Positions 12,048 through 24,553 of a stretch of 64,000 nucleotides of DNA are shown in pieces (position 1 is the stretch's first letter; each line of letters begins with the position of its first letter). The stretch comes from Piromyces finnis. Lineage: Eukaryota; Neocallimastigomycota; Neocallimastigomycetes; Neocallimastigales; Neocallimastigaceae. Both the position numbers and the translations under genes were made by a program. Location of the stretch: positions 776,501 to 840,500 of the forward strand of contig MCFH01000019.1 of the NCBI GenBank assembly GCA_002104945.1. Reading direction: 5' to 3'. The notes below the pieces were generated by a model that did no database searches, had not been told where the DNA came from, and saw only the letters and a program-made list of their open reading frames with translations.

Positions 12048-14011
12048 ATGAATTTCAATAATTTAGTATCAATTGGTGCAACAATCTCTACGGTAAATAT
12101 TATATAAATTACATTATAAATATAATGATACCTTTTTTTTTTCGTAATATGAAAAATAAAAGAATATTTTTAGTAATTTAATATTTTTTTTATAAAAATA
12201 ATATATTAAGATTTTGTTGTTTTCAACTCATATGTAAGTAATTTTTGAATTTTATGTCTCGGTGTTTTTTATTTTAAAATAAATAATATAAATTATTTTT
12301 CTTAAATTATGTTTTCTTTGTAAAATAATAAAACAATAAGAATAGAAAAATAATAACCAATAATAGCCTAACTTATTATAAAATAATACAAAATCTATAA
12401 ATACATTAACTTTCATTATTAATATAATCATATCAATGTTTTATATATATAAAAGGAAAACACCAATACAAATAAATAGAAATATAAATTCAATTTATAA
12501 TATTTCATTCCTTCCACATATAATGACTTTCTTCAGGTAATTTTATTTTAAATTAATGTATATTGGAAAGAAAGTTGAAATTTCGATAAATATTAATTAT
12601 TTTTTCGATACTATTATTCAATGTATATAAATTTTTAGTTGTTCTTTATGGGAAAAATATGGAATTTTAAAAGGTAAATAATATATTTATTTGTTTTATA
12701 ATTATTGCAATTGAGTTTTTCTTTTTTATTAATTATATAAATAAATTTCGATATTTAATTAAATTTGAAAATATAAATTTATAATTATTAGGTGACCTTG
12801 GAATAATTTTCTCAAATTTTATTGGCATAATTATTACAACCCATGTTATATTTGTGTAAAATATTATCATAAATGAAATATACAATATAAAAAAAAAATA
12901 TTATTTTTAAATAGTTCATACAAAATTCTAATTTTAAAAACTTAATCTATACCATTTTTAATTATTTATAGATATTATAAAAATTCTAGAGATTTAAAAG
13001 TATTTATATATTTACATTTATATATTTATATGTAAATATTTATTTTTTATTTAAATCAAATAAATTAATTTTTATAAATAATAATTAATAGCCAAAAGTC
13101 GAAAAGTCTTTTACAATAATAATATTAGCATTAATTAGCATTTTAACTTATGTAAAACTAAATAGGTAACTTTTTTTTTTTAATAAAATATTAATATAAA
13201 TAAATGCATAAATGAATAAATTATTAAATAAATATATATAAATATATTAAATAAAAAAAACATCTATATATATAATGTGAAAATAGAGGTATAACAAGCT
13301 ACAATGTATTAGGATTTATATGTGTTATTTCTTCTTTGTTAATGCTTGGTAAGTATTCAGTTATTAGATTAATAGTAATATTAAATAATTGTGCTTTTAA
13401 ATTAACATTTTATAATATAAATATTTTATATATATAGTATCACCATTGAAAATATTGGTAACTGTTACATAAATTTGTGTTTTCAATTTTTGTTTTAATA
13501 TATTATAAAAAATGAAATAATAATTTTTATTATTTTATATAAATATTTAATAATTATAGAAAGAAGTAGTAAAAACTAGAGAAAATTCACATTTATCTAT
13601 TCAATTTATATTAATTTCATTTATATCTTCTAGTTTATGGTATATCATAAATTAATAATTTACATTTATTAGTAAGAATTACAAGCATTTTTATTAACAT
13701 TTTTGAATATATACATTTAAATTTATAATAAAATAGGACATTATATGGGTAATTATTATTAATAGAAACTATTTTAGAATGATATATTAAACTATTCTAC
13801 TATTTTAATTATAAAATTTATTAATTATATTAACTTTATTAATAATAATAAAATTTTCAGATACTTTATAAATGATAAGTTTATTATTATACCTAATGGT
13901 TTAGGTTGCTTATTAGCAGCTATACAAGCTTTAATATATAAAATTTATTCAAAGGAATATAATCTTCCACATAATACTATTCAAATGACTCCTTTCCATT
14001 TAAAAAATTAA
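12048..14011 (+). CDS. SWEET (MtN3/saliva) sugar transporter, 12 exons
   Basis: Seven-helix uniporter family that moves mono- or disaccharides across membranes down their gradient. Exons: 12048-12092, 12211-12233, 12456-12536, 12639-12673, 12792-12855, 12972-12999, 13092-13165, 13287-13348, 13438-13457, 13560-13639, 13737-13748, 13861-14011; total 224 residues, normal for SWEETs. Hallmarks are two triple-helix repeats, each with an aromatic SLW-x-x-YG type turn (CSLWEKYG in the first, SSLWTLYGYF in the second), and the second-repeat signature PNGLGCLLAAIQ. The N-terminal repeat has MKTPIQINRN where family members carry the P-x-x-x substrate-path segment. Exon 11 is only 12 nt. Substrate cannot be told from sequence. 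Confidence 0.88.
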
Positions 14012-14323
14012 TATTAAATAATTTATATAACAAAGTACAAAATTTAAAACAAAGTAAAACTAATTTATAAAAGTAATTTATGAGAACCATTATTTATATC
14101 TTTTTTTATAAAATAATAAATGTAAAAATTAAATAAAAATCTTTTTTCAATTAAAACTAAAACCTTTTGAATTATAATTATTCTATTTTATTTTTATACA
14201 TTATTGTCAATAATTTTTAAACTTTTATTTTTCATATATTTATTTATTTTTGTTTCTTCATTTTATATATATATACATAATTTCATTGTTAACATTTTTA
14301 ATTAAATAATGTAGCATAAATAT
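14012..14323. other. Convergent 3' region, SWEET / prolyl oligopeptidase
   Basis: Short AT-rich spacer between two convergent genes, presumably both 3' UTRs. Nothing else is seen. Confidence 0.5.
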
Positions 14324-15435
14324 TTAATCACACCATTCAGCTTGAATATTTTTATTAATAAAGGAAATTTTGTCTGTAGCTTCCTCAATTCTCTTCTTCA
14401 CTGGTTTACCACCACCATGGCCAGCCTTACATAATAAAATTAATAGTAATAAAATTTATTAATCTCTATTTAATAATATAATTTATCAAATACTTATCAT
14501 ACCTTAGTATCGATTCTAATAAGTAATGGTTTTTCACTTGATTTTCCAGCAACATATTGTAATTGTGAAATTAATTTTAATGAGTGTAGTGGAACACTAT
14601 TTATATATTTATATTTATATATAGATTAATAAAGGAAAACCAAATATTATATATATTTATTATATAATTTTTAATATTTACACTCTATCATCATGATCAC
14701 TTGTAGTAAGTAATACGGCAGGATACTGTGTATTTTCTCTAACATTATGTAATGGAGAGTATCTACATATATAAATTGTATGATGAAGGAATAAAAGATA
14801 ATGTTAAATAATATTTATTTATTATTTTATTTTATAAATTATTTAACAACTAACTTTAAAACAGTTTTAAAATCATGTTCTTTATCTGGATCACCATAAT
14901 CAGAAACCCTATTTAAATAAATTAAAAATAAATTATTAGTCATTTCATAATTTTCTATATAATAAAAATATAAATTTAAAAATTTTTAATATTTACCAAG
15001 CATGACCAATAGTAAATTTATGGAAACGGAGCATATCCATAACACTATATTAATAATATTAATATGAATATTTTAAAATTTTAAATATTAAGATATAAAG
15101 TATTGATTTTTCTTTTATTTACCCAACATCAGCAACAGCACAGCCGAAAAGTTCAGGTGCTTGGTTAATACAAGCACCAACTAATAAACCACCGTTAGAT
15201 CCTCCATTAATACATAATCTATATAATATTTTTATTTTGTAAGCAAATTAATAAATTATGATTTAATATATAATATAATTTATACTTTTCTGGACAAGTG
15301 TATTTAAGATTTATTAAATATTTTGCAGCCCATTGGAAATCATCAAATACATTTTGCTTTTTGTCAAGTTTTCCGCTTTCATACCATGTTTCGCCGTATT
15401 CACCACCTCCACGAATATTTGCAACAACATACTTC

Positions 15436-15476
<41 letters not shown>

Positions 15477-15480
15477 TAAA

Positions 15481-15537
<57 letters not shown>

Positions 15538-16046
15538 AGAGTATTAATACTATTTTTGATATGGCATTATAAAATTATAAAAATATATAAATAATTTACA
15601 ATTCCATTGAAATGTGTAATCCAAGTCATCCAGACTGGTGAGAAATATGGAAGAATACTTATATTAAATCCACCATAACCATATAATAAAGCTGGATTAT
15701 TGCTATTTAATTCTAATCCCTATTATATTTCAATAATATTTTTTAATTATTAATTATACTTTTTAGTAATAATATTTTTTTTTAAAAAAAAAAATACCTT
15801 TTTATGAACAATAAACATTGGAATGTTTGTACCATCCTTAGATGGGTAAAACTTTTGTTTGACAACAAAATCATCTGGGTTATAATTTTTAACAACATTT
15901 CTTTTAAGCTCTTTACAAGAATTACTTCTAAGATCACATCTGTACACAGTTCCGGGATTAATAAAGGAAGTAACAGAATAGAAAAGCTAAAAATGTATGC
16001 ATTATTAAATTAATATCATAATAAAATAAATAATTATATACTAATC

Positions 16047-16097
<51 letters not shown>

Positions 16098-18425
16098 AGA
16101 AATATATTATAATACTTCATTATCAGTTTCTTTTCCTCTAATAGAGCTTATAATCGATCCTTGTTCAAGTTTAATATCGAATTTATATTTTCCAGAAATA
16201 TCAAAAACTTTGAGGAAATGCTATTATAAATATTTTTTAAAATATTTCATATATATAGAGATTTAATTAATAATTTTTTATAATAAACATATACATATAA
16301 TTTTATTATCATTTTTATCCATACCTGTGCATCGTTCATATAATTAATAACAAAACTATCATTGTTACAGAATAATACATAATCAATAACGTGTTTATTT
16401 TGTGGTATTACATCAGTAAATTTCTTTTCGGAATCATTAATATTGATTTTTACAATTTTATATTGTGGAGCATCTTTACTTGTTTTGAAATAAAAAACTG
16501 GTCCAACATTATGTATTCTATTAAATTTTTATATCAATGTTTTATTATAAATAATTTATATAACGAAATTTGGATTTTATTTTATTAATTATTTTATAAT
16601 TACAATGAATATTCCGACTAAATTTGTTAAAATAATTATTATTTTTTATAGGTTTAAATTAAATTAGATATTTGAATATTAATGGCTTTTATAAATAATT
16701 ATATTATTTAATTTAAAATACCTCAAATTCATCAATAAGTTTATTAAACACAGGCTTATCTTATAATTTGATTTAATTTTTTTAATAAAATTAGTAATTA
16801 ATACTTTATAAATATTTATGGAAGTTAATAATACAAACCATTAATTTCTCCATTAATCTTCATGACATATACTTTATTTTTTGGATCACAAGAAGCTTCA
16901 ATAATTAATAATAAATATTTTCCATCATCTGTAATTTCAACACCAAACATATTTTGAGGATTTTCCGGTTCTGAATAAAACAATATATCTTTTTCTTGTT
17001 CTGTTCCAAGTTTATGATAATACATCTGAGAAGAAATAATAAATTATAAATTCAGAATAAGTAAATCATATATATATATATATATATTTAATTTTACCAT
17101 AGCATTTGAATTTTGATCAGTTTCAGTACCAGCAGATTTATCTTCATTAATATTTGGTTTTGGATATCTTTGATAGAAAATACCTTTTTCATCTTTTGTC
17201 CAAGTTATACTATTATATAGTAAATTATTAATAAATAAAGTATTTATTATACTTTACAAAAATTATATATAAAATTACCCAGAAAATTTAACCCATTCTA
17301 ATGGTTTATCAACTTCAATTAATTTTCCATCCTCAATTTGACTTTTAATTATGTTTATTGAAATTATAATAATTAATGTTTTTCCTCAATATTAATATAT
17401 TTATATAAACTATTACGTTATATATATCTAAATGTATAATATATAAACTATTGATTAGCATTTATAATTTTTAAAAAATTTTTTTAATATTAATTTTATA
17501 CTTTAACCCAGTCACTTCCACTTTTACTGAGAGAATAAGCAAAATATTTTCCAGAATCAGAAAAAGAAATAGAACTTAAAGCTATTGTTCCATCATCTGA
17601 TAAAATATTTGGCTTATAATTTTATATAAATTAAAATGATTTAGAAAAAGTTTTAAAATATCATTACATAATTATAAATATTGATTAGTTTTGTTAATTA
17701 TTTCTAGATTTTTACATCAAAGAAAACTACAGGTTCACTATCTAAGGTTTTTTGTCTATATAAAACACTATTTAATTGTTATAAATAAATAGTTAGAATA
17801 AAATTAAATTAAGTAATATCATATAATTTGAATATTAAATAAATATGCCTCTGAGATTGTAAACCAGTATTATGGAAGTAGTAATAATATTCATTTTCTC
17901 CTTTTCCTCTCTTAAACATGCATCCAAAACGTTCATAATTATATTTTTCTAATAATCTTTTTTTAAAAAAATTATTTATAGTTCAAATATGAAAAAAAAA
18001 AAATTAATATTTTATAATAAAAAATTCATATTATTATTTTTATACGCTAAAACATACTTATCCATTAATTTTTCACGATGTTCATAGTCTTTTTATATAT
18101 ATTATTATTTTATTAGCATTATTATTTTTGATATTAAAGATTAATTAAATGGATTTACCATTAATGTAATTAAAAGAAATTTCATTTTGTTCCTTAACAA
18201 ATTTTTTCGTTTCTTCAGAGTCAGGATCTTTAATTTTTAAAAATTTTAATTTTTTTTACATTATATATAGGTTTTAATATAAATAAGTATAATAATGAAA
18301 TTAGAAAAATATAATACTAAAAACAAACCTTCAAGCCAACGATAAGGATCTTTAATTTCAATTCCGAAATGGTCTTCAACAATAGACTCATCTCTACGAA
18401 CTTCAGGATACTTCATGTTTAACAT
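14324..18425 (-). CDS. PREP: Prolyl oligopeptidase (S9A), multi-exon
   Basis: Cytosolic serine peptidase that cleaves short peptides after proline. On the minus strand the protein starts [13 protein letters not shown] (18425; a second in-frame ATG at 18416) and runs through the N-terminal DPYRWLEDPDS, a beta-propeller and the hydrolase domain to a stop at 14326-14324, about 700 residues. Catalytic features: nucleophile Ser in [10 protein letters not shown] (about 15198), the Asp of DHDDRVVP (about 14700), and His in AGHGGGKP (about 14420). [14 protein letters not shown] and FDDFQ-x-AAKYL are typical. Introns are many and short; one at 15437-15600 contains an AAT repeat, and one at 17768-17848 starts with GC. 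The join between the exon ending DWVK (about 17500) and the exon beginning near 17345 could not be resolved in frame with a standard acceptor. Confidence 0.88.
15437..15540. repeat. AAT microsatellite inside a prolyl oligopeptidase intron
   Basis: Interrupted AAT repeat lying in the intron between the exons for HFNGI and YVVANIRGG. Open frames through it (poly-Asn or poly-Ile) are artefacts of the repeat. Confidence 0.9.
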
Positions 18426-18820
18426 TTATATTTTATATATATTATATTTTTATATAATTTTTCAAAATGCTTGTTTTTTATTATTTATTATTTATTATTA
18501 TTAACTGAATTCACACTTTTTTTATTTCATTTAAAATTAATTTTAAATGAAAGTATAATTAACACTAGAAAATTTTAATTTTAAAACTAAATATTTTGAA
18601 ACTTTCTTTAATTAAAATTTATAATTTTAAATAATAAAAATATGTTTATTATTATTAATATTATACACGTGATGCAGATGTGCCATATTTAAATTTTAAA
18701 TTTTATCAATTTTAAAATTCTATTTTTTTAAAAAAAAAAAAAGAAATTGAAAGTTTGAAATTTAGAATGAAATTTTTAATTAATTCATATATTTAGATAA
18801 ATCTCAATATAATATAAAAA
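18426..18820. promoter_or_regulatory. Divergent promoter, prolyl oligopeptidase / MCM9
   Basis: A 395-bp spacer between two genes transcribed away from each other, so both promoters must be here or in the 5' exons. The only conspicuous non-AT element is CACGTG at 18666-18671, an E-box palindrome recognised by bHLH factors in other eukaryotes. Function is inferred only. Confidence 0.45.
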
Positions 18821-20249
18821 ATGGTACTAAACTATGATCCCACAAAAAATAATGATTATAAGAAAGCATTTTGTACTGAATTAATTGAATTAAAGTATAA
18901 TGAAATTGAAGAAATATTATTTGCTAAAGATGAATCCATATATTACCCATTAATAATAACGTAATTAAAATTAGAGAAAAAAAAGAATATAATTTAAATA
19001 AATAGAAATATAAACAAATTGAATATATAATGTTTTTTTATAAATATAAAAAAATATTATAATAACAATAATTATAATTTGTAAAATATAATTATATATT
19101 TTATTAGATATTATGAATTACACAATGGAAATAGTTTATTAGGTAAAATTGCTAAGTATAATTAATAACTATGTGAATAATATTTATAATGATAGTTTAT
19201 ATAATAAAATTAATATAAAATTAATTATTTTAGGTAATCTATTACTTCATTTCCCAGAAACTATGCTTCAATTATTTAATGAGGCTTTAATTGAAGTTCA
19301 AGTAATTATTAATTTATATAGATATTTCAAAATTTCATTGAAATAAAAATTATTATTTTTATCTTTTAGTTTTAATAATATAAATTATTATTAAATTTAA
19401 TTTTTATATATCATCATTATTAAGAATGATATTATTACAAGACATCCAATGGCTGGGGATATGACAAGGAAATATAATTGTAGAGTAAGAATTGCCAGGT
19501 AAAATAAATTTCATTTTAAATTTCAAAATTAAAATTTTAAATTTCAAAATTAATTAATTACTGAAAATAAAATAATAAATACCATTAAATAATAAATATT
19601 AATTCATATATATTTTAATTTATATTATGTTTATTCTTATTATTAAACAAATAATATGAAAAAATAATTTATTATTATTTATCAATTTTTAAATTATTAT
19701 ATATATTTTTATACAAAATAAAATTTTTATAGACTTCCAAGTGCATTATGTTATAGAACTTTACCCCGTTCCCTCGAGACTGGTATGTTTTTATCTATAT
19801 CAGGAACGGTAGTTAGAACAGGTCCTAGAAAAGTATCAGAACAAGAACAAATATATCAATGTACAAAATGCAAAGGACAATTTGCTATGAAAGCTGACCG
19901 TGAACAATATTATTGTATTCCAGAACCAAAAGCTTGTAAAGCAATAGGTGTAGTTCCTTGTGACTCTATGAAATTTAAAAAAATATCTAGTGATCAAGGT
20001 ATAATAATAATAATATAACAAAATTATTATTATTATTATTGTTATTGTTGTATATATAAAAACATGATTTATAAATATTTTAAATACTAATTATTTTCTT
20101 ATTATAATTATAAATAAATAGCGAGTTCAGAAACTTGTAATGATTTTCAAGAAATTAAAATTCAAGAAGATATTAATGCATTAGCATTTGGAAGAATATC
20201 CTTTTTATATAATAATTAAGTTTTATTATAAAAAATAAAAATTATTCAT

Positions 20250-20283
<34 letters not shown>

Positions 20284-22308
20284 TTTAAATTATAGTTATT
20301 ACCTTAATTATAAAAATTATAATTGAAATATATACATTCCCCGGTCAATTATAGTGCTATGCGAAGATGATTTAGTTGATCAATGTGCAGCTGGCGATGC
20401 TGTTGAAATTTCGTAAATAATTAAATTAATAATTATCATTATTAAAATGTGTTTCATATTATTGATATTAAAATAATTTTCTATAAATTAATAATTTATC
20501 AATAGTGGAATAATATTAAGAAGATGGAAACCATTTGAAAAGGGTCAAAGATGTGATATTGAAATCGTTATATGGGCTAACTATATATACGTAAAAAATG
20601 AAGATCGTTTCTTTGATACTAATGTTGAAGATGAAAAAAGAAAAGAATTTGAAAAATTTTGGGAACATTATAAAGACAATATTATGGCAGGTAAAGACTT
20701 TTTAAAAAGCGATAGAGTAAAAATATAAATAATTAATAAAGATATTTAATTTTATTAAATAATGTATTAAAATATAATAATATTATTAATATTAATAGGA
20801 AGAAATAGAATTATATCAAGTTTTTGTCCATTCATATATGGTGCATATCCAATTAAATTGTCAATTATCTTAATGCTTTTAGGCGGTGTGGCAAAGGCTG
20901 AAGCCGGTATTAAAGTAAGAGGTGAAATTCATATATTATTAGTAGGTGACCCAGGTAAAATATATATTAACATTAATGCGTTATTTATTGAAATTATGAA
21001 TTATCACAAAATGTTTAATAAATTAACTTTTATTATTATAATAATTAAATAGGTACTGGTAAATCTCAATTTCTTCGGTATGCAGCAAAATTATCACCAA
21101 GAGCAGTATTAACAACAGGTGTTGGTACAACTAATGCTGGTTTAACAGTAACTGCTGTAAAAGATTCAGGAGAATGGCATTTAGAAGCAGGTGCTTTAGT
21201 ATTAGCTGATCGGGGTATTTGTTGTATTGATGAATTTGGAGGTATCAAAGAGAATGATAAAACAGCAATTCATGAAGCAATGGAACAACAGGTAAATAAC
21301 AACACTAATTTATTTTTAATAATTAAAAACCAAAATAATAAATAAGGAAATGTGTTTAATGAATATAATTATTTAATAATTAAATATAATTTTATTGTTA
21401 TAATAATAATAAAGACCCTTAGTGTAGCAAAAGCAGGTTTAATTTGTAAACTAAATACGAGATGTTCTATTTTGGCAGCAACAAATCCAAAAGGAAAATA
21501 TGATCCGGAGCAAAATGTTTCAATAAATATTGCATTAGGTAGTCCTTTACTTAGTAGATTTGATATTGTATTTATTTTACTCGATAAACAAGATAAGGAG
21601 TGGGACAAGTAATTATTATAATTTATTATTATTTCTTTTTCTTTGTATTAACTCAAAAATAAAATAATTAAAATTTATCTATATATATATATATATGGAA
21701 TTCATTTAAATATATTAATAATTTTTTTTTTTTTTTAATTTTCAATAAAATAGAAAAGTATCAAGTTTTGTAATTAAAGAAAATTCTTTGAAAAATAGAA
21801 AGAAAGCATATATATCATCACAAAGTAAAAAAGAGTTTAATTCTAATTTAATAACGGATTATTGGAAAATTGAAGATTTACAAGCATATATTCTTTGCGC
21901 TAAAACATTTTCTCCAAAAATGACAAGAGAAGCTCAATTAGTACTCTCAAGATATTATCAATTGCAAAGACAATCAGATATAAGAAATGCAGCAAGAACA
22001 ACTGTAATCCTTTTTTATATAAGAAATAATGATTTAACATTAATTATAAATATATATATTAACATTCTTATAACTTTTATTGTTTAAATATTTCCAAAAA
22101 GATTCGTCTATTGGAAAGTTTAATCCGTTTATCTCAAGCTCATGTAAATTCATTTTTAATATAAATTATGTTACTTAATTATTCATTTATTAATATTATA
22201 AATATATGTTTTTGTATATAATAATTAATATTAGGCAAAATTAATGTTTAGAGATTTAGTTATTGTACAGGATGCTGTAAGTACTCAATATTCAACAATT
22301 ATAATAAC

Positions 22309-22356
<48 letters not shown>

Positions 22357-23591
22357 TTTTAATTAGATTGTTGTAATCTCAATTATTGAAATTTCAATGC
22401 AATCCTCCTCTATTTTTGGTGATGTATTATGTACTCTTCACTCAATATTTCCGGATGATCCAATGAGAGATTATTATGAAAAAGGTATGAAAAATAATCA
22501 ATTATATAATTATTATATTAGTATTTTATATTAATACGCTATTTTTTTAATTTGCAGAGAAAATAATTTTAGATAAACTACAACTCAGTGATTTATATAG
22601 TGGACCTGATATTGAGATTAAACCAGAAATGTATGGAGGTTCACCAAATATAAAACAAACTCTTTATCAAACCCAGCTTCAGGCTAAACATTTTTCACCA
22701 AGTTCATCGCAAACCTCTAACAATGGAGAAAATAATACTTCACTAAGATCAATTAACAACAATGACAATAATAATATTGACATTACTACCACCGTCGCTA
22801 ATAATAATAAAAAAGATAACAAAGAAGATGTTAGTAATAAAAATGAGAAAAATGATATAGAATCTGAAGAAATCGTAAAGAAAAACAATGAAGTACGAAA
22901 AAACCCGGAAAAGGGTAAAAAGATAGAAACTAATAATAAGCCTCCAAAGAAAAGATCTAAAAAATCTAAGAAAAAATATTCTAATTCTATGGAGGATAAC
23001 GAAAATGATTCTTCCATAGATGATTATAATAATGATAATTGGGAAGATGAATTAGAAAATTCAAGCTTTTTATTGTCTTCATATGACTCAGAAAAAAAAT
23101 CAGCAGGAGAAAAATCTATTCAAAATTCACAAAATTCTATTCTTTCATCATTGAATGTTAACGTTAATAATAATTCGAGTGAAAAATCAGAAACATCAGA
23201 AACATCAAATAAGTCATCATCAAATAATGATAAGAATGATAAGAAATTAAATATAACAATGAGTCAGAAATTTTCAAGTAAGTTAAAAAGCTTTATGTAC
23301 ACTAAAAAATCTAATACTACTTCCTCTTCAACTTCAGAGGAATCCAAACCACCTTTATTAAATGAAGTATCAAATCTATCTGAAAAGGTAATATCCAGTT
23401 CTAGTAATTATAATGTTAATAATAACAAGTTATATAACGATACTAGTGATACTAGTGATAATGATCAAAACTCGGATGAATTAGAAAATGAGGATGAAGA
23501 CATTAATGATTTAGAGTTAGACTATGATTTTGAACCGACAGATACAATGGATTCTATCAATAAGAAAAAAAGAAAATTTATATGGGATTAA
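18821..23591 (+). CDS. MCM9: MCM9 replication/repair helicase, 16 exons
   Basis: MCM-family AAA+ helicase which, with MCM8, acts in homologous recombination and mismatch repair in known systems. Exons: 18821-18960, 19108-19142, 19234-19301, 19425-19498, 19733-19998, 20122-20195, 20336-20412, 20506-20690, 20799-20954, 21053-21291, 21415-21608, 21754-22003, 22102-22143, 22235-22276, 22367-22484, 22558-23591; all in phase, about 997 residues. It shows a zinc-binding-like C-x2-C cluster (CTKCKGQF), Walker A GDPGTGKS (356-363), Walker [20 protein letters not shown] with the arginine finger, and [33 protein letters not shown] across two exons, closely matching MCM9. The last ~300 residues are an Asn/Ser/Asp/Lys-rich tail, with a [14 protein letters not shown]-like basic patch. 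One intron (20196-20335) is of the AT-AC type. Confidence 0.92.
20196..20335 (+). other. AT-AC intron with U12-type 5' splice site, in MCM9
   Basis: The intron begins ATATCCTTT, identical to the minor-spliceosome (U12) 5' splice-site consensus, and ends TATATAC. No GT donor gives the right frame. Removing it joins TTTGGAAGA to ATTCCCCGG, encoding FGR-IPRS, which matches the conserved IPRS of MCM9. A TTACCTTAAT element at about 20299-20308 resembles the U12 branch site, some 28 nt from the AC end. The intron also contains a run of about 30 A at 20250-20280. Confidence 0.85.
22307..22355. repeat. AAT microsatellite inside an MCM9 intron
   Basis: Perfect AAT units within intron 22277-22366, directly upstream of the acceptor. 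Confidence 0.9.
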
Positions 23592-24260
23592 AAAAATCAA
23601 CTCTTAATATTTATTATTATAATTATTATTTTTTTTTATATTATTATTTTTACTAATATTATTTAACAATATTCATCTATTAAGAGATCATTTAGAAAAA
23701 TATTTATTAAATACATTGAAGATTTCTTAAAAACATTCAATATATGTATTTATATAATATATTTATATACCAAGATTTTATTAATTTTATTTTATTTTTT
23801 TTTTTAGAATGATACCAATTATTAAAAATTTTTTCTTAATCTTATTCCTAAAAAAAAAAAAATAATAATAATTTGTGTAACTTGAAAAGACATCCACAAT
23901 TTATTAAAGAAATATAAATAAAGTTTTTTATTTTTATATATCGGAGTTTTTAGCTTTATGACATTTTTATTTTATAACTTCAATATTTATATTGTCTATT
24001 GAAATTTTTTTTTTTTTGCTAAAAAAAATACTTTATTTTTATACATTTATAGTATTAATAATATATTTAGCATATTATACATGTATAATTGTATTTAATT
24101 TTAATAATAATAAATTATTGTACAAAAAATTATCGAAATCTAGAGATTTAAATATAAAGATATAAAAAAAAAAAAAAAGATTACAATATTTATAATAAAA
24201 ATTAATTAAAAAAAAATAATAAAAGAAGAAAAAATTATAATAAAATCGTTGTAATAGAAA
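23592..24260. other. Intergenic region, MCM9 / TPR gene
   Basis: Very AT-rich spacer between tandem plus-strand genes; it must hold the MCM9 3' end and the TPR promoter. Nothing specific is seen. Confidence 0.5.
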
Positions 24261-24520
24261 ATGAATTTAGGTAAAATACAAAATAAAAGAATTATAAGTC
24301 TGAAAAGGCCACAAAGTCAACAAGTTCTGAATCCAGAACTTGAAGTTTTTTCTAGACAAATGAGAGCTAGAAATAATTATCAACCATCTGGAAATCATAA
24401 AAAGTATTAATAGTTATAATTATAAATAATGTTAATTTTAGATTGTTCAATTATTTATTATTATATAATATCTAATTTCTTTTTTTAAAAAAAATATCTA
24501 TAATTTAATATTAATGTATT

Positions 24521-24553
<33 letters not shown>

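Noticed and set aside
15298-15594. Poly-Asn and poly-Ile frames
   Set aside because: They are translations of the AAT microsatellite in a prolyl oligopeptidase intron and its flanking exon read on the wrong strand.
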